DNA from: Gammaproteobacteria bacterium
GTDB lineage: Bacteria > Pseudomonadota > Gammaproteobacteria > S012-40
Length of the DNA: 33,111 bases
Direction of reading: 5' to 3'
Assembly: GCA_919902765.1 (NCBI GenBank)
Contig: CAKKRP010000074.1
Coordinates: 1-33,111, forward strand
Made by a program: the position numbers and the translations under genes. A model generated the notes under the pieces. It was given only the letters and a program-made list of their open reading frames with translations. It was not told the origin of the DNA and did not search any database. Below are positions 32,658-33,111 of this stretch, piece after piece (within the stretch, counting starts at the first letter, position 1; each line of letters begins with the position of its first letter).

Positions 32658-33111
32658 ATGAAAAATTAAGCGCGGTAAGGCGTGTGCGTCTTTGCCGTCG
32701 GTTTGTACACGTGTGATACCCGCGTATGGCACTTCTATACTAAACACGCGCGCCAATGGAAAATCCAACACTTGGCGCAGAATCATACGTATCACGCCTG
32801 CGTGCCCGACCAGCAGAATATGTTGGCCGGAAAAACGCGCCAGTACGGATTGCCACGCCGCCGTCACGCGCCGCGAGAAGTCATCCAAGCGTTCCGCGCC
32901 GGGTGGCGTATGCAGCAAAGGATCACGCCAAAAGCGCGCAATGGCGTCGGGCTCGCTGAGCAATATTTCTGCGGCCGTACGGCCCTCCCAAGCACCAAAG
33001 CCAATTTCTATTAAACGATGTTCAATAACTAGCGGTAGACCATGCCGTTGCGCCATTTCTTCGGCAAATTCTCGGCAGCGCAATAAACTTGAACTGACGA
33101 TCAATTGCCAC
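32643..33111 (-). CDS. Histidine phosphatase family protein, CobC-like, N-terminus outside window
   Basis: About 156 C-terminal residues are visible; the frame continues past the right edge, where the RHGE motif with the catalytic histidine should be. Visible motifs are IVSSSLLRCREFAEEMA, the substrate-loop IEIGFGAWEGRTAAEI (strongly CobC/alpha-ribazole phosphatase-like), TPPGAERLDDFSRRV, and ILLVGHAGVIRMIL with the second catalytic histidine. CobC removes phosphate from alpha-ribazole phosphate in cobalamin synthesis; many relatives are general phosphoglycerate-mutase-like phosphatases, so the neighbouring genes outside the window would decide. The TAG stop lies inside the hairpin at 32636-32657. 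Confidence 0.8.
   Translation of the reverse strand, partial: WQLIVSSSLLRCREFAEEMAQRHGLPLVIEHRLIEIGFGAWEGRTAAEILLSEPDAIARFWRDPLLHTPPGAERLDDFSRRVTAAWQSVLARFSGQHILLVGHAGVIRMILRQVLDFPLARVFSIEVPYAGITRVQTDGKDAHALPRLIFHAGAL

Noticed and set aside
1..33111. CRISPR arrays, insertion sequences, phage or integrase genes
   Set aside because: No regularly spaced repeats, transposase motifs or terminal inverted repeats were seen anywhere in the window.

Overview
The window reads as chromosomal DNA of a free-living Gram-negative bacterium, most likely a gammaproteobacterium. The main reasons are the gene order tonB-yqgE-ruvX-pyrR-pyrB-pyrX, the catalytically degenerate dihydroorotase homologue that accompanies aspartate carbamoyltransferase in pseudomonads and relatives, FabI, and many outer-membrane and lipoprotein genes. 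Genes are tightly packed and often overlap by 1-17 bases. TTG and GTG starts appear to be common. I see no rRNA, tRNA, CRISPR array, insertion sequence or phage gene, so this looks like core chromosome with some accessory envelope genes.

Layout. (1) 1-6030 is an envelope block. The 5' end of an exported protein is read leftward; read rightward are a bactofilin, a methyltransferase-like protein, a SPOR-plus-barrel outer-membrane protein and a large beta-helix lipoprotein. (2) 6099-11422 is a long rightward run: Gx-type transporter, TonB, YqgE/AlgH, RuvX, PyrR, PyrB and PyrX. (3) 11482-12839 holds two leftward enzymes, an SGNH hydrolase and a RibD/DHFR-like reductase. (4) 12929-19650 is a leftward four-gene peptide-type ABC importer with a fused double ATPase, an unusually long second permease and a binding protein carrying both a lipobox and a C-terminal membrane helix. 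(5) 20140-22461 holds fabI with a terminator, then a leftward small lipoprotein and an HDOD protein. (6) 22680-24710 is a TonB-dependent receptor with a strong promoter. (7) 24740-30175 is a probable phosphate-starvation block: a PhoD-like phosphatase divergent from olsB-olsA (ornithine-lipid synthesis), with PHO-box-like heptamers between them, then a convergent membrane hybrid kinase that has lost its phosphoacceptor histidine. (8) 30550-32611 is a pair of exported FGE/SUMF1-like proteins, the first with two haem-binding CXXCH motifs in front. (9) A histidine phosphatase (CobC-like) runs off the right edge.

The most interesting loci are the phoD/olsBA divergon and its neighbouring pseudokinase, and the dihaem-FGE/FGE-like pair. 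In that pair the first protein keeps an FGE-style CxxxxC pair; the second lacks it and carries a Rho-N/SAP-like helical insert. Functions are read from motifs and gene order only. No database search, structure prediction or folding computation was run.
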